From NCBI GenBank assembly GCA_963752495.1, contig CAVVYJ010000003.1:124001-188000 (forward strand): DNA of 64,000 bases. The letters are read 5' to 3'. Below the pieces are notes generated by a model, which saw only the letters and a program-made list of their open reading frames with translations, was not told where the DNA came from and searched no databases. Shown piece by piece: positions 34,282 through 43,743 of this stretch (position 1 is its first letter; each line of letters opens with the position of its first letter). Source of the stretch: CAVVYJ01 sp963752495 (GTDB taxonomy: Bacteria; Pseudomonadota; Gammaproteobacteria; Burkholderiales; Methylophilaceae). Made by a program: the position numbers and the translations under genes.

Positions 34282-34838
34282 AAAGAATCGGATTTTTAAT
34301 TGCCCTCACTGCCACCTTAGTCGGCAGTGGTTGCGACGAAAAGTCACATGATAAAATCGACCAAAGCTTAAAAGTCGTGATTATTCGCCACGCAGAAAAA
34401 CCTGAAAAAGGCGATAACCTTTCTTGCCTCGGGCATAACCGCGCACTCGCTTTGGCTAATGTATTACATCAAAAAATCGGCACTCCCGATTATATTTATG
34501 TGCCTGCACTTGACTTGGACAACTCAACCAAACATAGCCGGATGTTCCAAACAGTTAGCCCTTTTGCGATTAAATACAACCTCACTATTAACACTAAATA
34601 CAGCTCTAAAGATAGTAACAAACTTGCAAAAAACGTACTAAGAAAGTCTGGTACTGTTCTTATGGTTTGGGATCATAGCTCAATAAGCGACTTGGCTGGC
34701 GCACTTGGTGTGACACATACAAAAGCTTGGGATGATAGTGATTTTGATACTATTTGGTTGATTAGCTACAAAACAGGGAAAGCTGAACTCACGACTGACA
34801 AAGAAGGGTTAAGTCCTTATCCCACTTGCAGCTTCTAA
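34278..34838 (+). CDS. Putative histidine-phosphatase-fold lipoprotein
   Basis: The 186-residue product begins with a lipoprotein-type signal (MKRIGFLIALTATLVGSGC; Cys19). It then shows the phosphoglycerate-mutase-like motif VVIIRHAEKP, with the phospho-acceptor His, and a later WDHSS that may supply the second His. The overall length is short but adequate for the fold. Proteins of this group are periplasmic and of unknown substrate. It is translationally coupled to folB by a four-base overlap, which may only reflect compact packing. Confidence 0.72.
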   Translation: MKRIGFLIALTATLVGSGCDEKSHDKIDQSLKVVIIRHAEKPEKGDNLSCLGHNRALALANVLHQKIGTPDYIYVPALDLDNSTKHSRMFQTVSPFAIKYNLTINTKYSSKDSNKLAKNVLRKSGTVLMVWDHSSISDLAGALGVTHTKAWDDSDFDTIWLISYKTGKAELTTDKEGLSPYPTCSF

Positions 34839-34843
34839 CTTGT

Positions 34844-35752
34844 TTAACCTCGCGGATGATGCACACTATGCAGCTGCTTCAGCCGCTCACGCGCCACATG
34901 CGTATAAATCTGCGTGGTCGAAATATCCGAATGCCCGAGCAACATCTGCACTACGCGCAAATCGGCCCCATGATTGAGCAAATGCGTTGCAAAGGCATGG
35001 CGCAACACATGCGGGCTAATGTGCTTGGCAATGCCTGCCTGCAACGCATAACGCTTGATTAGATACCAAAAGGCTTGGCGCGTCATCTCACTTGCCCGCG
35101 CGGTGACAAAAAGCGCATCGCACAAGCGCTTTTGCAGAATCTCCGGGCGGGCTTCTTTTAAATATTTGGTAATCCAATCGGCCGCTTCTTCGCCCATTGG
35201 CACCAGCCTAGTTTTGCTGCCCTTGCCCGTTACGCGCACCACACCATCTTGCGTGCTCACCTCGTTCACCTTAACCGTCACCAGCTCGCTCACGCGCAAG
35301 CCGCTGGCATATAAAAGCTCCAGCATGGCTCTATCGCGCAGGCCAATAGGTTGGCTGATGTCAGGCGCGTTAAGTAAATCTTCTACCTCTTGCTCGTTTA
35401 AACTTTTGGGCAAACTGCGCGGTAATTTGGGCGATTCGATTTGCAGCGTCGGGTCGGTTTGAATTAAATTCTCACGCAAGCAATAGCGATAAAATCGGCG
35501 CATGCTGGCAATGAGTCTGCCAATGCTACGCGGTTTGCTTTGCGGAAATTTAACCGCAAGATATTGCTGAATATCTGCTTGGTTAGCGTGCATAATTTGC
35601 GTGTTGCGTTTGGCGAGCCACACTGCAAACTGGCTTAAATCGGCACGGTAACTTTCGAGAGTATTTTTAGAAAGACCATCTTCCAGCCAAAGATGATCAA
35701 TAAAAGCATCTAACTGCGCTGAGTTTGGCTCAGGCGTTGAGGCCTCGCTCAC
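34844..35752 (-). CDS. xerD: Site-specific tyrosine recombinase XerD
   Basis: The 302-residue recombinase resolves chromosome dimers at dif with XerC and FtsK. The N-terminal SAM-like domain (FIDHLWLEDGLSKNTLESYRADL) is followed by the catalytic domain. This has the first Arg in LYASGLRVSELV, then HVLRHAFATHLL, LGHSDISTTQIY and the nucleophile Tyr in IYTHV. XerD is preferred over XerC by its overall sequence, but this is not tested. Its start overlaps the end of the ogt-like gene by four bases. Confidence 0.92.
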   Translation of the reverse strand: MSEASTPEPNSAQLDAFIDHLWLEDGLSKNTLESYRADLSQFAVWLAKRNTQIMHANQADIQQYLAVKFPQSKPRSIGRLIASMRRFYRYCLRENLIQTDPTLQIESPKLPRSLPKSLNEQEVEDLLNAPDISQPIGLRDRAMLELLYASGLRVSELVTVKVNEVSTQDGVVRVTGKGSKTRLVPMGEEAADWITKYLKEARPEILQKRLCDALFVTARASEMTRQAFWYLIKRYALQAGIAKHISPHVLRHAFATHLLNHGADLRVVQMLLGHSDISTTQIYTHVARERLKQLHSVHHPRG

Positions 35753-36234
35753 ACCTTAACGCCCTCGTGCTTGAGCAGCCATTTTTTAATTTTTAGGCCA
35801 TTCGGGTCGCCTTGCATAAATCCGCCCAAACCATTTTTTGCCACCACCCGATGACATGGAATGATTAGCGGTAGATGATTTGCCCCACAAGCATTGGCAA
35901 CCGCACGTGGTCCACTGCCTATTTGATGTGCAATATCGCCGTATGTGAGTACTTGCCCTCGCGGAATCGCACTAATAGCCTGCCACACACGACGCTGAAA
36001 GGGTGTGCCTTTATACACTAAGGGAAGGTTAAATTCGTTGTGCGCATTATCAAAATAAGCCTCAATCTGGCTGGCAACGCGCTCGACTGTTTTATGTTCT
36101 GCCGGTTTAGGTTTCTGCTTTGCAGATAACAATTCAATTGCCACTTGCATGCCTTGTATGGAGATACCCACAGCGCCAAATGGTGCTTTGATCACTGCAT
36201 CAAACTGAAGCGGATGCTTGTTTTTATTTTGCAT
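35749..36234 (-). CDS. ogt: Methylated-DNA-protein-cysteine methyltransferase
   Basis: The 161-residue protein repairs O6-methylguanine by suicidal transfer of the methyl group to the cysteine in IPCHRVVAKNG. The helix-turn-helix segment YGDIAHQIGSGPRAVANACGAN is the DNA-binding part. There is no Ada-type N-terminal domain. It is translationally coupled to xerD. Confidence 0.93.
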   Translation of the reverse strand: MQNKNKHPLQFDAVIKAPFGAVGISIQGMQVAIELLSAKQKPKPAEHKTVERVASQIEAYFDNAHNEFNLPLVYKGTPFQRRVWQAISAIPRGQVLTYGDIAHQIGSGPRAVANACGANHLPLIIPCHRVVAKNGLGGFMQGDPNGLKIKKWLLKHEGVKV

Positions 36235-36273
36235 ACGTTAATTTAACTTAATCGCATAATCCTATGCAATAAA

Positions 36274-36307
36274 AAACCCCAAAATACATCCAGTTATTTT
36301 GGGGTTG
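36274..36307 (-). terminator. Rho-independent terminator of the rpsP-rimM-trmD-rplS operon
   Basis: An AACCCCAAAATA / TATTTTGGGGTT stem is followed by a T run on the minus strand (plus-strand A run at 36271-36276), 19 bases after the rplS stop. Confidence 0.9.
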
Positions 36308-36325
36308 TTTGATATAAGCTAAAAA

Positions 36326-36727
36326 CTAATCTGCTTTAGTTTCTTCCGGCGCCATAATTTCTTTTTCGCGCGCAACTAGTTTTTCTTTAATACGTGCAGA
36401 TTTACCTGAGCGCTCACGCAAGTAGTAAAGTTTTGCACGGCGTACATCACCACGGCGTTTTAGCTCGATTGAAGCGATAAGCGGTGAGTAAGTCTGGAAT
36501 GTACGTTCTACACCCTCGCCAGATGAGATTTTACGCACGATGAATGATGAGTTAAGGCCGCGATTACGCTTAGCAATCACCACGCCTTCGTAAGCCTGCA
36601 CACGTTTACGCGTACCTTCAACCACGTTTACACCAACAACCACAGTGTCACCAGGTGCAAAATCAGGAATCTTTTTGCCTAAACGGGCAATTTCTTCCTG
36701 CTCTAACATTTTAATAATATCTGCCAT
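36326..36727 (-). CDS. rplS: 50S ribosomal protein L19
   Basis: The 133-residue protein has the L19 core PDFAPGDTVVVGVNVVEGTRKR and SGEGVERTFQTYSPLI. It sits at the interface between the two subunits. It is the last gene of the rpsP-rimM-trmD-rplS operon and has a slightly extended basic C-terminus (SARIKEKLVAREKEIM). Confidence 0.97.
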   Translation of the reverse strand: MADIIKMLEQEEIARLGKKIPDFAPGDTVVVGVNVVEGTRKRVQAYEGVVIAKRNRGLNSSFIVRKISSGEGVERTFQTYSPLIASIELKRRGDVRRAKLYYLRERSGKSARIKEKLVAREKEIMAPEETKAD

Positions 36728-36758
36728 TTTTGTTTATCCCTTGCGGGTTCCTTTTAAA

Positions 36759-37500
36759 TTATGAATCAGCTTGTTCCTGCTCTATTTCTTTAAGCAGCCG
36801 TGCTTCTTCTTTCGTCAACGACCTTGCGGCCAATAAATCCGGGCGTTTTGCCCTTGTTAAAGCAAGCGATTGTTTTAATCGCCACTCTTTAATTTTTGCG
36901 TGGTTACCAGAGAGCAACACCTCAGGCACCTTTTTCCCTGCATATTCTTCCGGCCGCGTGTAGTGCGGACAATCCAGCAGGCCATCCACAAAGGAATCTT
37001 CTAACGCCGAATCCGCATCTCCTAGCACGCCTGGCAATTGCCTTATCACCGCATCCATCAACACCATCGCAGGTAATTCACCGCCGCTTAATACATAATC
37101 GCCAATCGATATTTCTTCATCTACTTGCGCATCAATAAGCGCTGGTCAACGCCTTCGTAGCGACTTGCCAGCAAAATTAAGCCTTTTTCTTGGCTCAATT
37201 CCATCACTTTTTCATGCGTTAGCGGCTTGCCGCTGGGCGAAAGGTGAATCACTTTCGCGCCTACTGCTTGCTGCTTTGCCGCACTAATCGCCTTTCCCAA
37301 GTGGCTCAATCAGCATCACCATGCCAGGGCCGCCACCGTAAGGCCTATCATCGACTGTTTTATGGTTATCCGTCGTAAAATCTCGCGGATTCCACAACCG
37401 CAAACTGGCCAAGCTTGTTCTCAAATGCGCGCGCTGTAATGCCATACTGAGTCAGCGCTTCGAACATTTCTGGAAACAAAGTGATGACATCTAACTGCAT
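36759..37500 (-). CDS. trmD: tRNA (guanine37-N1)-methyltransferase TrmD, frameshifted three times
   Basis: TrmD methylates G37 of tRNAs to prevent frameshifting. The restored protein runs from the ATG at 37500 (MQLDVITLFPEMFEALTQYG). It continues through WNPRDFTTDNHKTVDDRPYGGGPGMVM, ILLASRYEGVDQR, and IGDYVLSGGELPAMVLMDAV, the SAM-binding trefoil knot, to the stop at 36759. No single frame covers it. One extra base near 37408, one extra G near 37297 and one missing base near 37134 are needed. The gene is essential and the operon position is canonical, so these look like sequence errors. The restored length is about 246 residues. Confidence 0.9.
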
Positions 37501-38029
37501 CAAATATCAATTTTTTAATTGGTAAGCCAATTAAATCTGCATCCCAATCGACAGACATGGTTTGATTTTCCAAACTCACGTCTAAAACTGTCTGCGCGGT
37601 GAAGGGAATCAATCTTTCCCGCTCGCCTTTTGCATCAACACCAGTTACAACAATCACATCATTCGCGCCAGTTTCCAGCACATCTGTAACTTTGCCAAAA
37701 TCTACATTTTGCAGATTTTTGACCCCCAGCCCGATTAAATCCGACCAGTAATATTCATCTTTTTTCAGCATAGGTAGCGATGCTCTAGGAACCGCAACCT
37801 GCTTGCCTTTGCAGGCAAAGGCACCATCGCGCTCATCAATGCCTTGCAATTTTACCACCAACACATCGTTGTGTATTTTAGCGGATTCCAACTTCAATTC
37901 CCGCCAATCGGCATCTTTACCAATCCACCAAGTTTTATAATCTAACAAAGTGTCGAAAACTTCGGTGTCAGGAATGACTTTTAGCCATCCAAAAACGCCA
38001 TAGGGCGCAACAATGCGCCCCATTATCAC
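37421..38029 (-). CDS. rimM: 16S rRNA processing protein RimM (C-terminus probably misread)
   Basis: RimM matures the 30S head. The N-terminal MGRIVAPYGVFGWLKVIPDT and the PRC-barrel part with KKDEYYWSDLIGLGV fit the family. The start is GTG at 38029, or the ATG at 38023. The open frame overlaps trmD by 80 bases. RimM usually ends just after the tryptophan in SVDWDADLIG. If the six-A run at about 37511-37516 were five, the frame would stop near 37505, eight bases before trmD. The last ~28 residues are therefore suspect. Confidence 0.9.
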   Translation of the reverse strand: MIMGRIVAPYGVFGWLKVIPDTEVFDTLLDYKTWWIGKDADWRELKLESAKIHNDVLVVKLQGIDERDGAFACKGKQVAVPRASLPMLKKDEYYWSDLIGLGVKNLQNVDFGKVTDVLETGANDVIVVTGVDAKGERERLIPFTAQTVLDVSLENQTMSVDWDADLIGLPIKKLIFDAVRCHHFVSRNVRSADSVWHYSARI

Positions 38030-38042
38030 TAAATCGTTCGCC

Positions 38043-38561
38043 TTATTCGGCAGCTGGTGCTTCGGTTGATTCAGCTGGTGCTTCCTCTGCTACCGCTTCA
38101 GCTGGTGCAGCTTCTTCTGCAGGCGCTTCTTCAACAGCCGGTGCTTCTGCTTCTGCGGCTTTAGCAGCTTCTGCATCTGCTGCAGCCTTAGCATCAGCCT
38201 CAGCTTTAGCCTCATCTGCAGCGGCTTTTACTTTTGCAGCTTCTGCCGCTACGGCTTTAGCTTTTGCAGCTGCAGCTTTTTCAGCATCTTTTGCTTTGGC
38301 TGCCAACATAGCCTCAGGGCCTTTAGCATGGAATTTAACCAAGCGCGCCACGGTATCTGATAACTGTGCGCCGTTGCTAGTCCAATGCGCAACGCGAGCA
38401 GTATCTACACGCAAGCCTTCAACACCGCTTTGTGCGGAGGGATTATAAAAACCAACACGCTCAATAAAACGACCATCACGACGATTGCGTGAATCTGCCA
38501 CAACAACATTGTAAAATGGGTTCTTTTTAGAGCCACCGCGTGATAAACGAATAACGACCAT
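38043..38561 (-). CDS. rpsP: 30S ribosomal protein S16 with long Ala/Glu-rich C-terminal extension
   Basis: Residues 1-82 are ordinary S16 (MVVIRLSRGGSKKNPFYNVVVADSRN, FIERVGFYNP). The remaining ~90 residues are a low-complexity tail. First comes a lysine-alanine helix (AKDAEKAAAAKAKAVAAEAAK), then an acidic Ala/Pro/Glu end (EEAPAEEAAPAE). Most S16 proteins are 80-100 residues. The tail stays in frame to the stop and the codon use is orderly, so it looks real. It is the first gene of the operon. Confidence 0.95.
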   Translation of the reverse strand: MVVIRLSRGGSKKNPFYNVVVADSRNRRDGRFIERVGFYNPSAQSGVEGLRVDTARVAHWTSNGAQLSDTVARLVKFHAKGPEAMLAAKAKDAEKAAAAKAKAVAAEAAKVKAAADEAKAEADAKAAADAEAAKAAEAEAPAVEEAPAEEAAPAEAVAEEAPAESTEAPAAE

Positions 38562-38665
38562 AATCTATTCTCTTAATAATTTTCTGCAGAAAGGCGCGGA
38601 TTATACGTTATTTTCTGACAAATTGGCAATCTAAATATCCCCATTTAATGATAATTTTCATCAAA

Positions 38666-39352
38666 TTAAGCTAAGTAGTGTGTTGGGTCAGGTATATTTG
38701 CTTTGGCAAAGCCCTCGCTACGCAAGCGGCAGGAATCACACAGGCCGCACGCACGGCCTTTTGCATCAGCCTGATAGCATGAAACCGTTGCGCCGTAGGG
38801 CACGCCCAGCTTGGTTCCCAGGGCAATGATTTGTGCTTTTGTCATCTCAATCAAAGGTGCATGCACAGTGATTTTTTTACCTTCTACAGCACTTTTAGTC
38901 GCAAGATTTGCCATTTGCTGAAACGCCTGCACATATTCACCCCGACAATCCGGATAGCCCGAATAATCCAGTGCATTTACGCCGATAAAGATATCTTGCG
39001 CGCCCAGCACCTCTGCCCATGCGAGACTGAGCGATAACATAATCGTGTTGCGCGCCGGCACATAGGTAATGGGGATGCCTTGTGGAATTGCAGAATTAGG
39101 CTCAGATTCTGGCACCGCAATTTTATTATCTGTGAGCGCCGAGCCTCCAAACAAACTCAAATCCAAAGCTACTGTTTTATGCTCCGCTGCCCCAAGACTC
39201 ACAGCGATATTTTGCGCCGCCTGCAACTCTGCGATGTGGCGCTGATGATAATCCAGGCTCAGGCAATAGCAGTCAAAGCCTTCAGACTTTGCAATCGCCA
39301 GCGCAGTTGCAGAATCAAGCCCACCAGAAAGTAGTACAACAGCCTTTTTCAT
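38666..39352 (-). CDS. queC: 7-cyano-7-deazaguanine synthase QueC
   Basis: The 228-residue PP-loop ATPase converts 7-carboxy-7-deazaguanine to preQ0 in queuosine synthesis. The ATP-binding SGGLDSATALA is at the N-terminus; zinc cysteines lie in ACGLCDSCRLR and the preceding SCYQ. The start at 39352 overlaps the queE stop by four bases; the longer frame to 39430 lies inside queE and is rejected. Confidence 0.95.
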   Translation of the reverse strand: MKKAVVLLSGGLDSATALAIAKSEGFDCYCLSLDYHQRHIAELQAAQNIAVSLGAAEHKTVALDLSLFGGSALTDNKIAVPESEPNSAIPQGIPITYVPARNTIMLSLSLAWAEVLGAQDIFIGVNALDYSGYPDCRGEYVQAFQQMANLATKSAVEGKKITVHAPLIEMTKAQIIALGTKLGVPYGATVSCYQADAKGRACGLCDSCRLRSEGFAKANIPDPTHYLA

Positions 39353-39987
39353 ACGCCTTGCTTTTCGCCCCAAAGTATTTTGTGAAGTTGCAACTGCATT
39401 CTGACTGGCAATTTGTCCTCCAAAATCCAAGCAGCAAGCTGTTCTGCAGGCAAGTCATGAAAACTTGGTGAAAACAAAATAGGGCATTTTTCAGCCAACT
39501 TCAGCGCTGAAATTTTAGCTTTTGCCCAATCGTAATCTTCGCGGTTGCACAATACAAATTTGATTTCATCTTTAGGTTTGATTTGGTCAACATTTGTCCA
39601 GAGCATATTTTTTTCCTCAGCAGAGGCAGGTGTTTTAATATCCAGAATCACCGAAACGCGCGCATCTACTGGCGCAATATCCATCTTACCGCCCGTTTCG
39701 AGTGATACGCTGTACCCAGCATCGCACAGGGCTTTCAGTAAGTCATAACACTCTTTTTGTGCCAGCGGCTCGCCGCCTGTCACGGTAATAAATTTTGTGC
39801 TAAACCCTGCGACTTTTTGCAAAATTTCTGCAACTGCCATATTGCTTCCCCCTGAAAACGCATACTCAGTATCGCAATAGGTACAGCGCATCGGGCATCC
39901 CGTGAGACGTATAAACACTGTCGGCAAACCGATACGCGAAGTCTCGCCCTGCAGTGAGTAAAAAATTTCGTAGATTTTGAGTGCCAT
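39349..39987 (-). CDS. queE: 7-carboxy-7-deazaguanine synthase QueE
   Basis: The 212-residue radical-SAM enzyme catalyses ring contraction to the deazapurine. The cluster cysteines are C31, C35 and C38 (GCPMRCTYCDTEY). FYSLQGETSRIGLPTVFIR is the family's N-terminal signature and FITVTGGEPL the GGEP motif. It is translationally coupled to queC and follows cpoB, an order known in many proteobacteria. Confidence 0.95.
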   Translation of the reverse strand: MALKIYEIFYSLQGETSRIGLPTVFIRLTGCPMRCTYCDTEYAFSGGSNMAVAEILQKVAGFSTKFITVTGGEPLAQKECYDLLKALCDAGYSVSLETGGKMDIAPVDARVSVILDIKTPASAEEKNMLWTNVDQIKPKDEIKFVLCNREDYDWAKAKISALKLAEKCPILFSPSFHDLPAEQLAAWILEDKLPVRMQLQLHKILWGEKQGV

Positions 39988-39996
39988 GAAAAATAT

Positions 39997-40020
39997 AACG
40001 CCAACTGTGAAGTTGGCGTC
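39997..40020 (-). terminator. Hairpin between cpoB and queE
   Basis: The minus strand forms GACGCCAACT-TCAC-AGTTGGCGT followed by TATATTTTTC. The T tract is interrupted, so termination may be partial, allowing some read-through into queE-queC. Confidence 0.6.
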
Positions 40021-40064
40021 ATTTTAATGCAAAAAAGCTTATTAATTAAGGTTTTATTATTTAA

Positions 40065-40877
40065 CTACTTAATACTTTCCAGCATCTTCAAGCGTTTTTG
40101 TGCGTTTGGTGTGACTTCTGCATCTGGGTATTTAGCAATCAAACTCTTCAGCGTTTTCTTGGCGTTAGTCACCTGTCCTAGCTGAATTTGACTATTCGCC
40201 ATGTTGTACATCGCCTCTGGCACTTTGTTACTTTCCGGATGTAAATCAATCACTTTTTGTTGTGTGGCAATAGAAGACTTGTAATTTTTGAGCGCAAACT
40301 GCGAATAACCCATGCCATAAAGCGCATCTGGTGCAAGCTTACTAGTTGGGTACTCTTTTAGAAAGGCATCAAACGCTGCAAACGCTTCCTTGTGTTTGGC
40401 AGATTTACTTAAAGCATCCGCTTCTGCAAAAGCTTTCACATCCTTTTCTTCTGCCACAGGCTGTGATGGCGGATTAGCAGGCGTACCAGTTACAGGGGTT
40501 ACGCCCCCTTCTAACTTACGCAGGCGTGCATCAGTGTCTGCATACAAGTCTTTTTGGCGCTGTTGTGCCTGCTCCAGATTGTGCGTCGCAACTTCCAAAT
40601 CACCCTTAAGCTGAGCGATTTCTTGTTTGAGTTGCTCAATTTGAGCCTGCAAATCCTGTACATTTTGTGCTTGCAGCGCCTCAACCGAACTAAGCTTTTT
40701 CTTTAATTCATTTATGGTCGCCTGTTGCGCATCATGATTTGTTTGCGCTTTGGTTTCCACCTCTAAAATCTTTTTGCGCGCTTCCTTGTCATCAAACAAA
40801 GCCGCATGCGCCACAAACGCATGCAAGCTAAGTACTATGAATAAACCTTTGGATAGCGCTTTTAATGAGGTCGTCAT
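40065..40877 (-). CDS. cpoB: Cell division coordinator CpoB (YbgF)
   Basis: The 270-residue periplasmic protein has a signal peptide ending VAHA. It has a coiled-coil trimerisation part (residues ~35-115, rich in QIEQLKQEIAQLKGD) and three C-terminal TPR-like repeats (KEAFAAFDAFLKEYPTSKLAPDALYGMGYSQF and following). CpoB links the Tol-Pal machine to peptidoglycan synthesis at the septum. It starts three bases after the pal stop. Confidence 0.93.
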   Translation of the reverse strand: MTTSLKALSKGLFIVLSLHAFVAHAALFDDKEARKKILEVETKAQTNHDAQQATINELKKKLSSVEALQAQNVQDLQAQIEQLKQEIAQLKGDLEVATHNLEQAQQRQKDLYADTDARLRKLEGGVTPVTGTPANPPSQPVAEEKDVKAFAEADALSKSAKHKEAFAAFDAFLKEYPTSKLAPDALYGMGYSQFALKNYKSSIATQQKVIDLHPESNKVPEAMYNMANSQIQLGQVTNAKKTLKSLIAKYPDAEVTPNAQKRLKMLESIK

Positions 40878-40880
40878 TAA

Positions 40881-41453
40881 TTAATCACCTGCGTAAACAA
40901 TGTCCACGCGACGGTTTTGTTGAAAGCAATCATCATCGGCACAGTTCGCCGTTGCGCGTTCTTCACCATAACTCACTGTTTCAATTTGACCATCTTGCAC
41001 ACCCAATAAGTTAAGTGCTTTTTTTACAGCTACTGAACGACGCTGGCCAAGAGAAAGGTTGTACTCACGTGTACCACGTTCATCAGTGTTACCTTGCAGA
41101 ATAGTTTTTGCATCTGCATGTTCTTTAAGATACTTTGCATGCGCTTCAATATTAGGGCGAAACTCAGCACGAATCGTATCGCTGTTGTAATCAAAGTAGA
41201 TTGCGCGTTTGGATAAGATATTGTTCGGATCTTTAAGCGGGTTATTACCTGAATTGTTCGCAGCACTGTCAACCGCAACTTCCTTTATGCCACCTGTGTC
41301 TGCACCAGAATCTGCCGGCTTAGTTGCGTTAGGGCTCTTGTCCTCTACCGCTGCTGGCTTGTCTGCTATTGGCGTGCTCTTGCAAGCAACGAGTAAAACT
41401 GAAATAGCTGCAGCCATTAATAATTTTGATTGGATTTTAGTTGGTTTTAACAT
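40881..41453 (-). CDS. pal: Peptidoglycan-associated lipoprotein Pal
   Basis: From the ATG at 41453 the product is 190 residues, with a lipoprotein signal whose lipobox is LVAC. The OmpA-like peptidoglycan-binding domain (YFDYNSDTIRAEFRPNIEAHAKYL, then GNTDERGTREYNLSLGQRRS) occupies the C-terminal half. Pal anchors the outer membrane to the wall and interacts with TolB. The usual ribosome-binding site AGGAGC precedes the start. Confidence 0.95.
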   Translation of the reverse strand: MLKPTKIQSKLLMAAAISVLLVACKSTPIADKPAAVEDKSPNATKPADSGADTGGIKEVAVDSAANNSGNNPLKDPNNILSKRAIYFDYNSDTIRAEFRPNIEAHAKYLKEHADAKTILQGNTDERGTREYNLSLGQRRSVAVKKALNLLGVQDGQIETVSYGEERATANCADDDCFQQNRRVDIVYAGD

Positions 41454-41503
41454 GTCATGCTCCTTATTTTCTCCCAAAATGGGTAATACAAATGTTTGGT
41501 TGG

Positions 41504-42780
41504 TTAATTATTAATCGGGCCCCAAGCTGGTTCGCGCACATCACCGCGCGACTCGCTCAAGCGTTGGCGAACTTTTCCATCGGAGGATACGGCGGCCAGT
41601 GAGCCGCGCCCACCTACTTTTGTTGCATATAAAATCACACGTCCATTAGGCGCAAAGCTTGGTGATTCATCTTGACTGCCTTCGCTTAATAGTTGCACTT
41701 GTCCGTTGGTTAAATCTTGCATAGCAACTCTGAATTTTCCGCCATCGTTACGAATATACACCAAAGATTTACCATCGGGTGAAAAACGCGGACTCACATT
41801 ATACGCTCCCTCAAAAGTGACGCGGCTCGCATCACCGCCACCTGCTGGAATCTTGTAGATTTGAGGCCTACCGCCCCGGTCAGAGCTAAAGTAAATCCAA
41901 TTACCATCGCGCGAGAATGCAGGTTCTGTATCAATCGCATTGCTTTTTGTCACTTGTTTTAGTCCACCACCATTAGCATCTATTGTGTAAATCTGCGAGT
42001 TTGCGCCATAGGTAAGCACAATTGCCAGCTTGCTGCCATCCGGCGACCATGCTGGCGCGCTATTGTTACCTTTAAAATTAGCTACCATGTTGCGATTACC
42101 GCTGGTGAGTGATTGCACAAACACGATGGGCTTTTTCTTTTCAAACGACACATAGGCAAGCTTTGAACCGTCAGGCGACCATGCTGGTGAGATAATCGGT
42201 TCGTTAGAAGACACCACCGTTTGCGGGTTATAGCCATCTGCATCGGCCACTTGTAGGGCATAGCGCTTACCTAGCTTGGTAATATATGCAATACGGCTAG
42301 CAAAAATGCCTGACTCACCCGTTAGTTTTTGATAAATAACATCTGCAATTTTATGCGCCGTCATGCGTGTTTGCGAGGGCGCTAATTGATAATCCATGCC
42401 AGCCAACTGCGTTTGCTTTAGCGCGTCCATCAACTGAAATGATATTTTTAAGCGGCCGCCTGCAACCGCTTCCACATTGCCAACCACCACAGCCTGTGCT
42501 TGCAATGCCGTCCATTCTGCATATTTAATTTGTGCAGCCGTAGTTGGTAAATTGGCCATGCCGCGTGTTTCTAGAATTCTGAACAAGCCACTGCGTTTTA
42601 AATCTGCACTGATGATGTCACTAATATTTTCTTTGGCAGCTGCAGCATTGCCAAACGGCACGATTGCGATAGGAATTTGTTGCGCGCTACCGCCGCTAAT
42701 TTCAATTTCTAATGCGGCTCTTGCGCATTTAATGTCACTAAAAAAAGGACATTAAAAAGAATGACTCGAATGATATGCAT
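41504..42780 (-). CDS. tolB: Tol-Pal system beta-propeller protein TolB, frameshifted at the signal peptide
   Basis: The main frame starts internally at MPFGNAAAAKENISDI. Upstream, a separate frame from the ATG at 42780 reads a signal peptide (MHIIRVILFNVLFLVTLNAQ), and a third segment reads ALEIEISGGSAQQIPIAIV. One missing base near 42717 joins them and restores a signal-peptidase site AQA. The restored protein is about 425 residues, the usual TolB size, with repeated WSPDGSKLAYVS and FSPDGKSLVYI propeller blades. TolB is periplasmic and contacts Pal and TolA. Confidence 0.92.
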
Positions 42781-42908
42781 ATGTTATTAGTGTCTTATTT
42801 TTTAAAAAGTTCCGATAAATTCTACTGCAAACAAACTGTGACGCCACAGCATTTACACTTTATTACATTTTTTTACGCTTCATTAACATACGCTTAACGC
42901 TCTAAAGC

Positions 42909-43736
42909 CTAATTATCATTCGGTCTGAATTTCAAATTTAAGTTTCTAAATTTTGCTAACGCAGATTCGGGTCGCTAGGCAACGGCAAGAGGCTCAGAGG
43001 CAATAATGGCGCGCTCTACAGCCTCATCACAAGCAGGGCTTCCACTTGATTTAGTAATTTTTGGAGTACCGCTTAATTCGCCCGTTGGCAGCAAACCAAT
43101 CTCAAAACGCAACTCTGGGTTGCCATCACCACATAAGGTTTTATTCACATTTCCTCGAATTTTAGCTTTAATTTTTTCAGTATATTCGCCTATCAAGCTG
43201 GCACTTGCCGCACTCGCCTGCTTATCACTTTCACCCTTTTCATCATTGAGCGCTTCTTGCTGTAGTTTTTTGAGGGCATCTTCTTTCTCTTTTTTAGCTT
43301 CTGCTTTCTCTTTCAAATCTTCTTCTCGCATCGCTGCTAAGAGTTTCTTTTTAGCTTCTTCTTTTTTAAGTTTTTCTTCTAATTTTTTCTGCTCCAGCTG
43401 TTTTTCTTTTTCAGCGAGCTCTTGCTTCTTTTTTTCTAATTCAATATCTACCTTGGGTTCTTCCGGTTTAGGTTTTTCTTCTACTACTGGCTTTGGCGGC
43501 TCTGGTTTTGGTTCTTCTACTTTAGGTTCTGGTTTTGGCTCAGGTTTTATTTCTATTGGTTTAGGGACACTTTTGCCAGGGATTTTGTCCCACAACTCAA
43601 CTTCGGTCACATTCAATACGGTATGGGCTGCTTTCCAGTTAAATGAAATCAGCAACGCGCCCAGCAAAACCGCATGCACTAGTATTGAAAGCGTTCCCGC
43701 CTTCCAAGAAACTGAATTTTCGTGCTTTCTAATCAT
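42909..43736 (-). CDS. tolA: TolA inner-membrane/periplasmic spanning protein, frameshifted at the C-terminus
   Basis: An N-terminal membrane anchor (residues ~12-33) is followed by a Pro/Glu/Lys linker and a long charged helix (residues ~95-170). The C-terminal domain contains IRGNVNKTLCGDGNPELRFEIGLLPTGEL. The main frame stops at 42975 inside the last conserved segment. One extra base near 42986 restores EPLPLPSDPNLR. One missing base near 42962 then gives LAKFRNLNLKFRPNDN and a stop at 42909. That ending is the usual TolA/TonB-box C-terminus, giving 275 residues. Confidence 0.9.
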
Positions 43737-43743
43737 GCAAACT

